From the NCBI RefSeq assembly GCF_000744655.1, contig NZ_JQMJ01000004.1:2728001-2792000 (forward strand): 64,000 nt of DNA, in the 5' to 3' direction. The notes under the pieces are model-generated. The model was not told the DNA's origin, did not search any database, and was given only the letters and a program-made list of their open reading frames with translations. This stretch comes from Streptacidiphilus rugosus AM-16 (GTDB taxonomy: Bacteria > Actinomycetota > Actinomycetes > Streptomycetales > Streptomycetaceae). This document shows, one piece after another, positions 1-8,272 of the stretch (position 1 is its first letter; the number at the start of each line of letters is the position of its first letter). A program made the position numbers and the translations under genes.

Positions 1-1130
1 AGGGGGCCTACCAGTCGCTCTTCGCCCAGGCACAGCGGGAGACCGGGCTGACGGTCGACGTCAACTGGGTGGACCACAACACCTTCCAGCAGAACATCAC
101 CACCTACCTGCAGGGCAACCCGCAGGACGTGTTCAACTGGTTCGCCGGCGAGCGCATGGAGTTCTTCGCCGGCCAGGGGCTGCTGCACGACGTCGACGAG
201 GTCTGGGCCGGCATCGGCGGCAACTACACCGAGGCGATGAAGGCCCAGAGCAAGGGCCCTGACGGTCACTACTACTTCGTGCCCTTCGACTACTACCCCT
301 GGGCCGTCTACTACAGCAGGAGCCTGTGGCAGGCGAAGGGGTACACCGAGCCCACCACCTGGGACGAGTACATCGCACTGGCCAGGAGGATGAAGCGCGA
401 CGGGCTGATCCCGATCGCCTTCACCGACAAGGACGGCTGGCCCGCGATGGGCACCTTCGACTACCTCAACATGCGCATCAACGGCTTCGACTTCCACGTC
501 GAGCTGATGCGCAAGGGCGACCGGTGGAACTCGCCCCAGGTCAAGGCGGTCTTCGACCAGTGGGCGCAGCTGATCCCCTTCTACTCCCCCGGCTTCATGG
601 GTCTGACCTGGCAGGAGGGCGCACAGCAGATCCTGAACAAGCAGGCGGGGATGATGGTGCTCGGACTCGACCAGATCGGCACCGTCTTCACCGGCGACAA
701 GGCCGCCGACCTCGGCTTCTTCGCCTTCCCTGAGATCAACCCGAAGTACGGCCAGGACGCGGTCGAGGCGCCGATCGACGGCTTCATGATGTCCCACTCC
801 CCCAGGAACCACGACGGCGCGGTCAGGCTGCTGCAGTACCTCGGCACCGCCCGGGCCCAGCAGACCTGGCTCGGCTCCAACCCTGCGGACATCGCCACCG
901 CCGACGGGGTGGACGCGAGCAAGTACACCCAGGCCCAGGCCGACTCGGTGAAGCTGATCCAGAAGGCCGCCCACATCTCGCAGTTCATGGACCGCGACAC
1001 CCGCCCGGACTTCGCCGACCCGGTGATGCTGCCGGCGATCCAGCAGTTCCTGAACCATCCCAAGGACGCGGCGTCGATCATCGCGAGCATCGACAAGCAG
1101 GCCACCTCGATCTGGGCCGGCAACGGATGA
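1..1130 (+). CDS. Sugar ABC transporter substrate-binding protein, 5' end outside the window
   Basis: The frame is open from base 3, so the gene starts upstream and its signal peptide is not visible; the GTG at 69 is an internal valine. About 375 residues are present. They read as an extracellular solute-binding protein of the carbohydrate uptake (CUT1) type, with a PFDYYPWAVYYSRSLW segment and a TTWDEYIALARRMK segment typical of the maltose/multiple-sugar group. The stop overlaps the start of the first permease (ATGA), so the three genes form one operon. No ATPase gene follows; CUT1 importers in streptomycetes often share a distant MsiK ATPase (general knowledge). The adjoining alpha-galactosidase suggests an alpha-galactoside ligand, which is inference. 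Confidence 0.9.
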   Translation, partial: GAYQSLFAQAQRETGLTVDVNWVDHNTFQQNITTYLQGNPQDVFNWFAGERMEFFAGQGLLHDVDEVWAGIGGNYTEAMKAQSKGPDGHYYFVPFDYYPWAVYYSRSLWQAKGYTEPTTWDEYIALARRMKRDGLIPIAFTDKDGWPAMGTFDYLNMRINGFDFHVELMRKGDRWNSPQVKAVFDQWAQLIPFYSPGFMGLTWQEGAQQILNKQAGMMVLGLDQIGTVFTGDKAADLGFFAFPEINPKYGQDAVEAPIDGFMMSHSPRNHDGAVRLLQYLGTARAQQTWLGSNPADIATADGVDASKYTQAQADSVKLIQKAAHISQFMDRDTRPDFADPVMLPAIQQFLNHPKDAASIIASIDKQATSIWAGNG

Positions 1131-2020
1131 CACGCCGCCTCTCCGTACGGGACCGGATCACCCTGGGTCTCATGGCCGGCGTGCCGCTGCTGCTGACCAC
1201 CGCCCTGGTCTGGCTGCCCGCGCTGCTCTCGGTCGTGCTCTCCTTCGCCAGCTGGCCCGGCATCGGCGGGGTGGAGAACATCCACTGGGTCGGGCTGCAG
1301 AACTACCGGAACATCCTCACCATCTATCCGCCCTTCCAGCCGGCCGTCGAGCACAACCTGATCTGGCTGGTGGTCTTCTTCTGCGTGCCGGCTCCCGTCG
1401 GGCTCTTCCTGGCGACGCAGTTGGACAAGCAGATGCGGGGCTCGCGCCTCTACCAGAGCGTGCTCTTCCTGCCCGTGGTGCTGTCACTGGCACTGATCGG
1501 CTTCATGACCGAGCTGATCTTCTCGCCCACCCAGGGCCTGCTCAACAACCTGACCGGCCACGCCAGAGGCTCGTCGGTGGTGGACTGGCTGGGTGATCCG
1601 CACCTGAACATCTGGGCGGTGCTGCTGATGGCCTGCTGGCGGCAGACCGGCTACGTCATGATCATGTATCTCGCCGGGCTCAAGTCGGTGGACCCCTCGC
1701 TGAAGGAGGCGGCCGCCCTGGACGGCGCCGGCGGGCGGCAGACCTTCCGCCACGTGGTCTGGCCCGCGCTGCGGCCGATCAACGTCGTGGTGCTCGTGAT
1801 CACCGTGATCGAGTCGCTGCGCGCGTTCGACATCGTCTACGTCATCAACCGCGGCACCAACGGTCTGGAGCTGCTCTCCGTCCTGGTCACCGACAACATC
1901 GTCGGCGAGGCCAGCCGCATCGGCTTCGGCTCCGCGCTGGCGACCATCCTGCTCGTGATCTCGATGGCCTTCGTCATCCCGTATCTCTTCAGCACCTTCC
2001 GGAAGGAGGAGCGCGGATGA
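1127..2020 (+). CDS. Sugar ABC transporter permease, MalF/UgpA type
   Basis: 297 residues, six or so hydrophobic segments, with the inner-membrane permease EAA signature near the C-terminal third (EAAALDGAGGRQTFRHVVWP). This is the first of the two membrane subunits of a binding-protein-dependent sugar importer. The ATG overlaps the stop of the binding-protein gene by four bases, and its own stop overlaps the next permease in the same way, indicating translational coupling. Substrate cannot be read from the sequence; the downstream secreted alpha-galactosidase suggests melibiose- or raffinose-type sugars or released galactose. Confidence 0.92.
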   Translation: MTRRLSVRDRITLGLMAGVPLLLTTALVWLPALLSVVLSFASWPGIGGVENIHWVGLQNYRNILTIYPPFQPAVEHNLIWLVVFFCVPAPVGLFLATQLDKQMRGSRLYQSVLFLPVVLSLALIGFMTELIFSPTQGLLNNLTGHARGSSVVDWLGDPHLNIWAVLLMACWRQTGYVMIMYLAGLKSVDPSLKEAAALDGAGGRQTFRHVVWPALRPINVVVLVITVIESLRAFDIVYVINRGTNGLELLSVLVTDNIVGEASRIGFGSALATILLVISMAFVIPYLFSTFRKEERG

Positions 2021-2880
2021 GCGGCACCCTCACCGCCCGAAGGATCGCCCTGCACGTGTTCCTCGGGCTGACCTGTCTGGTGTGGATCGCGCCGCTGCTC
2101 TACGCCTTCTACACGGCGCTGCGTCCGTACCAGGACACCCAGCGGCTCGGCTACGTCTCCGTCGGCGGCCACTACGGCCTGGGCAACTTCACCGACGCCT
2201 GGAGCCAGGCCCAACTGCCGCAGTACTTCCTCAACTCGGTACTGATCACCGTGCCGGCGCTGGTGCTGACGCTGCTGCTGGCCGGCATGGTCGCCTTCGT
2301 GGTGTCCCGCTACACGTTCAGGATCAACGTCGCGTTGCTGATGGTGTTCACGGCGGGCAACCTGCTGCCGCAGCAGGCCCTGATCACCCCGCTGTACAAG
2401 CTCTACCAACTGGTGCCGCTGCCGCTCTGGCTCTCCGACTCGGGCAAGCTGGACGACTCCTTCCTGGGTCTGGTGCTGGTGCACGTGGCCTTCCAGACCG
2501 GCTTCTGCGCCTTCGTGCTGTCGAACTACATGAAGACCATCCCCGGCGAGCTGGGCGAGGCAGCACTGATGGACGGGGCCTCCGCGTGGCGTCAGTACTG
2601 GCAGATCATCATGCCGCTCTGTCGACCGGTGCTCGCGGCACTGGCCACGCTCGAGTTCACCTGGATCTACAACGACTTCTTCTGGGCCACGGTGCTGATG
2701 CAGACCGGCTCCAAGCGGCCGATCACGGCCGCGCTCAACAACCTGACCGGCGAGTTCTTCGTCAACAACAACCTGATCTCGGCGGCGGCCCTGATCGTCG
2801 CCGTGCCGACGCTCGTCGTCTTCTTCGCCCTGCAGAAGCAGTTCGTCTCCGGGCTCACCCTCGGCGCGAACAAGGGCTGA
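2017..2880 (+). CDS. Sugar ABC transporter permease, MalG/UgpE type
   Basis: 287 residues with about six membrane segments and the EAA loop (EAALMDGASAWRQYWQIIMP) that contacts the ATPase. It pairs with the preceding permease to form the translocation channel of a CUT1-family importer. It starts within the stop codon of that gene (ATGA overlap). It ends 156 bases before the alpha-galactosidase start; no terminator-like hairpin is obvious in the gap, so the hydrolase may be co-transcribed. Confidence 0.92.
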   Translation: MSGTLTARRIALHVFLGLTCLVWIAPLLYAFYTALRPYQDTQRLGYVSVGGHYGLGNFTDAWSQAQLPQYFLNSVLITVPALVLTLLLAGMVAFVVSRYTFRINVALLMVFTAGNLLPQQALITPLYKLYQLVPLPLWLSDSGKLDDSFLGLVLVHVAFQTGFCAFVLSNYMKTIPGELGEAALMDGASAWRQYWQIIMPLCRPVLAALATLEFTWIYNDFFWATVLMQTGSKRPITAALNNLTGEFFVNNNLISAAALIVAVPTLVVFFALQKQFVSGLTLGANKG

Positions 2881-2885
2881 CGCTG

Positions 2886-2959
2886 CCGCAGGACCAGCAC
2901 GCGCAGGACAGACACGACCCGCAGGACCGGCATAACCCGCAGAACCGGACCGGCACCAG
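2886..2959 (+). repeat. Short CGCAGGAC direct repeats in the gap before the alpha-galactosidase gene
   Basis: Three copies of CGCAGGAC and a fourth degenerate one (CGCAGAAC) occur at irregular 14-22 base spacing between the permease stop and the GH27 start. They could be a small slipped-strand repeat or spaced regulator half-sites; nothing decides between these. Confidence 0.4.
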
Positions 2960-3036
2960 GGACGGTGCCGACATCTCACCACCCGCTCGGCGCACCACTC
3001 ACCCAACCACACCCGCGCCCACACGGAGCCGCAATC

Positions 3037-5130
3037 ATGCGAGCACCACTCGAACGAATGACCCGCGCGCTGCTGGCCCTGGCCCTGACCGCCCCGGCGC
3101 TCGCCGTCGGCGTCGCGGCCACGGCCGTGGCCACCGCCGCCCCCGCCGCCGCGCTCGACAACGGCACCGCGCTCACCCCGCCCATGGGCTGGAACTCGTG
3201 GAACAGCCTCGGCACCGGCGTGACCGAGCAACAGGTCGAGCAGACCATCGACTTCATGTCGGCCAACGGCCTGGTCGCCGCGGGCTACGACACCGTCACC
3301 ATCGACGACGGCTGGTCGCTCCGGCACCGCAGTGGCCAGACCACCGACCTGGTGAAGACCGCCGACAACGCCATGCAGCTCTACGACGCCGCCGGCAACC
3401 CGGTCAGCGGCACCGACGGCACCGGCATCGACCCGACCTCGGGGCACCTGGTCCCCGATCCGGCCGACTTCCCCGCCCGGACGGTCGACGGCCGGAGCGT
3501 CAACGGCATCCAGTACCTGGCCTGGTACGCGCACAGCAAGGGCATGAAGTTCGGCCTCTACGCCACCGACACCTACACCACCTGCCAGAGCCATCCCGGC
3601 AGCCTGGGCCACGAGACCACCGACGCCACCGACTTCGTCTCCTGGGACGTCGACTACGTCAAGTACGACGACTGCCCGTACGGCCCCCCGATCATCGGCC
3701 CCGACGGCCACGACTACTGGACCCAGGGCGAGGGCAAGGAGCTCACCGAGTCCATGTACGCGCGGGTGCAGACCTTCCAGCGCGCGCTGGACGCGGCCTC
3801 CGCCGCGCAGGGACGGCCGCGGGTCACCCTCAGCGTGTCGGCCCAGCCCGTGCACACCGGCGTGCCCTACCTGCTCGACCCGAACGACCCGGCCCGGACC
3901 GACCCGGTGATCGCGGCCGCCGGCACGCCCGCGTACCAGTCCCCGGGCTACGCGCCGACCGGCGTCTGGTGCGGGCAGGTCGCCAACCTGTGCCGGATCG
4001 GCGGGGACCGCGACAGCGAGTTGGACGGCGTGCTCTACCAGGGCCAGTTGCAGACCGCGCTGCAGTACAGCGGCAACGTGCGGCCCGGCAGCTGGAACGA
4101 CATGGACATGATGTTCGCGGGCTGGCAGGACGTCTACGGCTCCTACGGTGTCGACGACACCTGCAGTTGCCACAAGCCGTTCACGGACACCGAGTCGCAG
4201 ACCGAGATCTCCATCCTCTCGATGATGGCCGCCCCGCTCATCACCGGCGCGGACCTGCGCAGCGCGGCGGACTCCGTCCACGACGACGGCACCGCCACCT
4301 GGTCCAGCGGCATCCCCGCCTCGGCCCTCGCCCTCTACAAGAACCGCGACGTGATCGCCGTGGACCAGGACACGCTGGCCGAACCGGCCACCCTGGTGGG
4401 CGCGACGCCGAGCTCCGCCACCGCGCCCGTGGTGCTCCGGCGCACCCTGGAGAACGGCGACACCGCGGTGCTGCTGGTCAACCAGGATCCGAACAGCACC
4501 CGGACCGTCAGCACCAGCCTCTCCGCTGTCGGCCTGACCGGTCCCGGCTACTCCTACAAGGAGCTGTGGACCGGCGCGACCGGCGAGTTCACCGGCGCGG
4601 GCGCGATCAGCGCCTCGGTGGCCCCCCACGGCGTGGCGTTGTACCGGCTCACCCCGCTGCCGACGACCGTCCCCGCGGCGGTCGTCGGGGACGGCAGGTA
4701 CCACACCCTCGCGGCGGGCGGCACCGGCGGCCTGGTGTTGGAGGTCTCCGGCACCTGCAGCGCGCCGACGGGCGTCGCGGCGGACGTCAACACCTGGTGG
4801 CCGACGCACACCTCCGAGATGTGGACCTTCACCGCCAACCCCGACGGCACGGTGCGGATCAGCGACGACTGCGACACCGCGACCCAGGTCCACACCGTGC
4901 TCGCGGCCGGTACCTCCCCCGGCAACAGCGCCTACCTGCTCGGCTACTCGCCCGGCAACCCGTGGCAGGAGTGGCGGGTCGTGCAGAACACCGGCACCGG
5001 CGCGCTGAAGATCACCAATGTGGCCACCGGACTCGTCCTGGACACGACCGGCACGAGCACCGGCAGCACGGCGGTGACCAACACCGCCGACGCGTCGGCC
5101 CCCGGCCAGTCCTGGAGCCTCGTCTCCTGA
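3037..5130 (+). CDS. Secreted alpha-galactosidase, glycoside hydrolase family 27, with ricin-type C-terminal domain
   Basis: 697 residues from the ATG at 3037, chosen because GGAG lies 8 bases upstream (3025-3028) and the protein then opens with a typical signal peptide (positively charged MRAPLERMTR, hydrophobic core, Ala-rich cleavage region near residue 40). The catalytic domain starts at TPPMGWNSWNS and carries TIDDGW, the nucleophile region DYVKYDDC and the acid/base region SWNDMDMM, all GH27 hallmarks. A beta-sandwich follows, and the last 150 residues resemble an R-type lectin (ricin) fold with repeated LVLE/LVLD and QSW-like motifs. It should cleave terminal alpha-1,6-galactose from oligosaccharides or galactomannan outside the cell, feeding the importer encoded upstream. 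Confidence 0.93.
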   Translation: MRAPLERMTRALLALALTAPALAVGVAATAVATAAPAAALDNGTALTPPMGWNSWNSLGTGVTEQQVEQTIDFMSANGLVAAGYDTVTIDDGWSLRHRSGQTTDLVKTADNAMQLYDAAGNPVSGTDGTGIDPTSGHLVPDPADFPARTVDGRSVNGIQYLAWYAHSKGMKFGLYATDTYTTCQSHPGSLGHETTDATDFVSWDVDYVKYDDCPYGPPIIGPDGHDYWTQGEGKELTESMYARVQTFQRALDAASAAQGRPRVTLSVSAQPVHTGVPYLLDPNDPARTDPVIAAAGTPAYQSPGYAPTGVWCGQVANLCRIGGDRDSELDGVLYQGQLQTALQYSGNVRPGSWNDMDMMFAGWQDVYGSYGVDDTCSCHKPFTDTESQTEISILSMMAAPLITGADLRSAADSVHDDGTATWSSGIPASALALYKNRDVIAVDQDTLAEPATLVGATPSSATAPVVLRRTLENGDTAVLLVNQDPNSTRTVSTSLSAVGLTGPGYSYKELWTGATGEFTGAGAISASVAPHGVALYRLTPLPTTVPAAVVGDGRYHTLAAGGTGGLVLEVSGTCSAPTGVAADVNTWWPTHTSEMWTFTANPDGTVRISDDCDTATQVHTVLAAGTSPGNSAYLLGYSPGNPWQEWRVVQNTGTGALKITNVATGLVLDTTGTSTGSTAVTNTADASAPGQSWSLVS

Positions 5131-5176
5131 CCGGCCGGGCAGCGAGAGCAGCCGCATCCGGCTGACTCCCCCAGCG

Positions 5177-5217
5177 CCCCCGAGGTCCGGCGTGGCCCTG
5201 CGCCCGGACCTCGGGGG
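5177..5217 (+). terminator. Strong stem-loop terminator after the alpha-galactosidase gene
   Basis: A perfect 14-bp inverted repeat (5177-5190 with 5204-5217; arm CCCCCGAGGTCCGG) with a 13-base loop, 46 bases after the stop codon. There is no long T-run, which is usual for actinobacterial terminators. Confidence 0.85.
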
Positions 5218-5269
5218 TAACCCGTTCCCACGTGTCTTCGCACGTCCCGGCCTGTCGCCCGATCCCGGT

Positions 5270-5288
5270 GTGACGCACCGGGCGTCAC
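5270..5288 (-). terminator. Small hairpin downstream of the DUF6745 gene, possible terminator
   Basis: GTGACGC (5270-5276) pairs with GCGTCAC (5282-5288) around a 5-base loop, 130 bases past the stop of the leftward DUF6745 gene. It may end that transcript; the evidence is only the hairpin. Confidence 0.35.
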
Positions 5289-5418
5289 CCCTCAGGTCCT
5301 GCGGGGGGAGTGCTCCGCACCTCCGGTCTCCGAGGCGTCCCGGTTCCCGCCGCTCGTCCGGGCGCGGAGAGGCGTGCCCGGTCCCGGCAGTCCGACCCCG
5401 ACCGCAGCCGTGGCCGGT

Positions 5419-6558
5419 TCAGGTCTGGCGCAGGGGCTGGTACGCCTGGGCGGGCAGGCCGAAGGTCCAGGCGACGCCCTCGCGGGCGGTCCGCGTGGAC
5501 GGAGGGACCCGGAGCCAGTAGACCCGGTGGGTGCCGTCCGGCTCGGGCGTGGCGTTGACCACCTCGACCATCACCACCGGCTCGTCCTGCTCCAGTTCGA
5601 TCCGCCACAGCGCGCCCGAGTCGTCCCTGTGCACCGGCTCCGCGCCGGACTCGGCGAGGAAGCGCTCGTAGCCGTAGAACTCCAGCATCACCCGGCGCAG
5701 TTCGGCGTTGGGCTGCTCGCGTATCTGCTCCGCCGTCACCTCGCCCAGGCGTCGGAACAACTCCGCGGGCACCGGCATCCCACGCCAGGCGTGCAGCGCG
5801 AAGCCATCCCCGAAGGCCACCGCCGCACCCTCGCCGCTGTGGAGTCGCCCGGCTTCGTCCTGACGCAGCAGCACCGGACGTTCCGTCAGCAGCACCACGT
5901 CCGCGAAGGGCCACCACCAGCCGGCGCTGCATGCGACGGACGCCAGGCCGTCCAGCAGCGGATCCTCGGCCAGCGCCGCCAGCCAGGCCGCGTCGTGCTG
6001 CCCGAGCACCGCCTCGCGCAGGGCGCGACGGACGGCGGCACGGGCGTGGACCCGCTCCGCGGGCCGCTCGGCGTCCTCGGGCCCGCCCAGGGCGTCGACG
6101 ACGGCCTGCTGCAGCCGCTGCGCGAGGCCGTGCAGGCGGGGCCAGAGCGCGCCCGAGGTGAGCGTCCACCGCTCGGACCAGGCCGCCTGCCCCAGTTCGG
6201 CCTGCAGCCGACCGCGTGCGGCCTCCCACGGCGCGGTCCACACCGCCTCCCGCACACCCGGGCACTCGTCCGCACCGGGCGCGCGCAGCCCCTGGGCGGC
6301 GAGCGCGGAGCGCGCCGCCTCGAAGAACTGCTCCGTCTCGCGCTCGAGCCCGTCGGCGAAGACCTGCGCCGCGCCGCCGGTCAGCAGCAGCGCCGCGGCC
6401 GCCGCGGTCACCGGTGAGGCGAACCAGACCACCGTCCCCGGCGCGGGCAGGCCCGCCTGCCAGTACGCGGCCCGGACGCCCGCCTCGGCGCGGGCCCGGT
6501 CCGCCGGACCGACGCCCAGGCCGATCCGCCCCCAGTCGTCCCGCTCCCCGTTCGTCAT
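5419..6558 (-). CDS. DUF6745 domain-containing protein
   Basis: 379 residues, cytoplasmic by composition, no signal peptide. The C-terminal 60 residues carry the signature of the streptomycete DUF6745 family: VNATPEPDGTHRVYWLRVPP followed by TAREGVAWTFGLP and a YQPLRQT end. The N-terminal half is Ala/Arg-rich and helical. Function is unknown. The ATG at 6558 has GGGGGAG about 7 bases upstream. A small gene of the same orientation (6671-6997) precedes it by 112 bases, and the two probably form an operon. The family assignment is from memory of the C-terminal signature. Confidence 0.75.
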   Translation of the reverse strand: MTNGERDDWGRIGLGVGPADRARAEAGVRAAYWQAGLPAPGTVVWFASPVTAAAAALLLTGGAAQVFADGLERETEQFFEAARSALAAQGLRAPGADECPGVREAVWTAPWEAARGRLQAELGQAAWSERWTLTSGALWPRLHGLAQRLQQAVVDALGGPEDAERPAERVHARAAVRRALREAVLGQHDAAWLAALAEDPLLDGLASVACSAGWWWPFADVVLLTERPVLLRQDEAGRLHSGEGAAVAFGDGFALHAWRGMPVPAELFRRLGEVTAEQIREQPNAELRRVMLEFYGYERFLAESGAEPVHRDDSGALWRIELEQDEPVVMVEVVNATPEPDGTHRVYWLRVPPSTRTAREGVAWTFGLPAQAYQPLRQT

Positions 6559-6670
6559 CCGCCGCTCCCCCTTCTGTCGTTCGACGCGCCTCGCTCGACC
6601 CGTTCCACGCGGTCGGCCCCGCTACCCTGCCGGTCCGGTCCGCTCGCTCGGACCCGGTCGGTCGGGCCGC

Positions 6671-6997
6671 TCAGTCCGCGACGACGCGGACGGCCCCGGG
6701 CGTGTACTCGCGCTGCCTGACCACCCGGTACCAGCCTCGGGGCAGGGCGATCGCGGCGTGCTCCTCGTGGACGACGCGCCCGCCCTCGGTCAGCTGCAGC
6801 CACGACTCGCCGAACTGGCCGCCGACCCGCAGCAGCCGGCCCGCACCCACGACGGCGTGCGCGTGCCCCGACGCCTCTCCGCGCGCCAGCACCAGGCGCC
6901 CGCGGGCGTCCCGCTCCTGCGCCGTCATCGACGCCACCGCCGCCGGAACGGCCACCTCGGCCACCGGGACGAGCAGGACGTCTCCCTGGCGATACAT
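6671..6997 (-). CDS. Small conserved protein of unknown function (QGDV type)
   Basis: 108 residues from the ATG at 6997, picked over a longer frame because GGAGG sits 7 bases upstream. The protein opens MYRQGDVLLVPV, then has a GRLVLARGEASGHAHAV segment and ends with a WYRVVRQREYTPGAVR strand pattern. Small proteins with this QGDV...GEVTGHAH layout are known as uncharacterised conserved proteins in actinobacteria and some phages. It is followed by the DUF6745 gene, so they may act together. Compact and beta-rich by eye; no catalytic motif recognised. Confidence 0.7.
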   Translation of the reverse strand: MYRQGDVLLVPVAEVAVPAAVASMTAQERDARGRLVLARGEASGHAHAVVGAGRLLRVGGQFGESWLQLTEGGRVVHEEHAAIALPRGWYRVVRQREYTPGAVRVVAD

Positions 6998-7082
6998 CGA
7001 CCCACCTCCGTCACGACCTGCGCGGCGACGCGGCGTCACCCCATGGTCGCCACAGTAGGAGGGGGGTCTGACAACCCCCGGC

Positions 7083-7766
7083 TCAGCCGGCCGCCCGGCC
7101 CTCCGCCTCGGCGGCGACCCGCCGTCCGGCGAGCGCGGCACGCGCTGCGGTGCCGAGGCGGTCGAGGCCGACCACGACGGCGGCCAGGACGACGAACTCG
7201 ACCGTCAACTCGGCGATCTGCAGCCCGACCCAGCCGTAGCCGTGCTCCGTCGGGTCGAGGAAGAAGTAGGGGTAGCGGTTCGGGAAGAAGGGGAAGAGCG
7301 CCGCCCGCAGCAGGGTCAGGCCCGCGTATCCGAGCGGGAAGGAGAGCCAGAGGGGCAGGTCGCGCCAGCGCGAGGCGTTGCGGGGGCCGAGGCAGAGCCA
7401 GTCGAGCACGACCATGATCGGCGTCGTGTAGTGCAGGAACAGCAGGGACCAGCTCTGCAGCCGGTCCGCGCCGGTGCCGTGGCTCAGGCCGGGCAGCGGG
7501 CTCGCGCCGTGGTTGAGCACCACGTGCGCGACCAGGCCGGTGATCAGGATGTAGAGCGTCGCCGCGCCGCGCAGGCGGGGGGCGGGGGCGTCGGCGGTGT
7601 CGCGCCTGACCATCCAGTACAGCGCGGCGGCGAAGTAGCCGAGGACGATCACGTTGCTCTCGACGGTGAAGTAGATCAACGAGCCCGCGCCGGTGATCAG
7701 GCCCAGGCCTGCGGAGAGGACGATGGCGAGACGCCACCACAGGGCAGGTCGGGTCCAGGCGTGCAT
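7083..7766 (-). CDS. Pr6Pr family membrane protein
   Basis: 227 residues with about six membrane helices. It resembles the Pr6Pr (FAR-17a/AIG1-like) family: a first helix pair with FTVESNVIV, a LNHGASPL histidine segment, LHYTTPIMVVLDWL, and a YPYFFLDPTEHGYGW loop. The role in bacteria is unknown. The start at 7766 gives MHAWTRPALWWRL; the frame is open much further upstream but that part lacks a good start. It diverges from egtA, 506 bases away. Confidence 0.8.
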   Translation of the reverse strand: MHAWTRPALWWRLAIVLSAGLGLITGAGSLIYFTVESNVIVLGYFAAALYWMVRRDTADAPAPRLRGAATLYILITGLVAHVVLNHGASPLPGLSHGTGADRLQSWSLLFLHYTTPIMVVLDWLCLGPRNASRWRDLPLWLSFPLGYAGLTLLRAALFPFFPNRYPYFFLDPTEHGYGWVGLQIAELTVEFVVLAAVVVGLDRLGTAARAALAGRRVAAEAEGRAAG

Positions 7767-7965
7767 GGGCGGATCCAGTTCTCGGGCGGCCCCGGACGGC
7801 CGGGGGCGGTTCTCGGGTGGTGCGCGTCGGTGCGGGGTGCTGTCGGGTGGCGCGGAGTGGGGTCGGGCGGTGCGGGGCCCGTTCCCGATCGTGCCGGGGC
7901 GCTCCGTCGTGGTTCCGCTTCCAGGACTGGGGCAGGGGCTCGACATGTCGGGCGGACGCCGCACT

Positions 7966-7979
7966 CTACTCGCGAGTAG
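7966..7979. promoter_or_regulatory. 14-bp perfect palindrome in the divergent region before egtA
   Basis: CTACTCGCGAGTAG, in the 506-base gap between the Pr6Pr gene and egtA. The shape (TACTCGCGAGTA core) is like a TetR-family operator. The rest of the gap holds no gene I can support; a 10-bp palindrome CGACATGTCG lies at 7941-7950. Confidence 0.45.
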
Positions 7980-8272
7980 CGGTCTCGTGAAGCTCCCCGG
8001 GCGCGCTTCGGCGGCCGCCGGGGCGCTCTTCCGGGGTCCCGCGGAGCGATGCTTTCCAGCCAACCCCGGGCCGATCGATCCGTACACGGGCGATCCCCCG
8101 CACGTCAGTGCGAGCGGGCCGACGACCCGCTCGGCGCCGGAGCCGCGGGCACCCGACGAAAGGCTCACGCCCTGCTGTCGTGGCCCCGCGCCGCGCGCGG
8201 AGGATGGACGCGCTCGGCGTGCCGCATGGGCCGCCTGGGGGTTAGGTGGAGGGATGGGAGGAGGAGTGAACC

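Noticed and set aside
69-1130. GTG at 69 as start of the binding protein gene
   Set aside because: The frame is open to the window edge and the protein would lack a signal peptide.
1837-5157. 1106-codon open frame antisense to the permease and GH27 genes
   Set aside because: Low-complexity Arg/Gly/Val/Asp composition with no domain; a mirror of GC-rich codon bias in the real genes.
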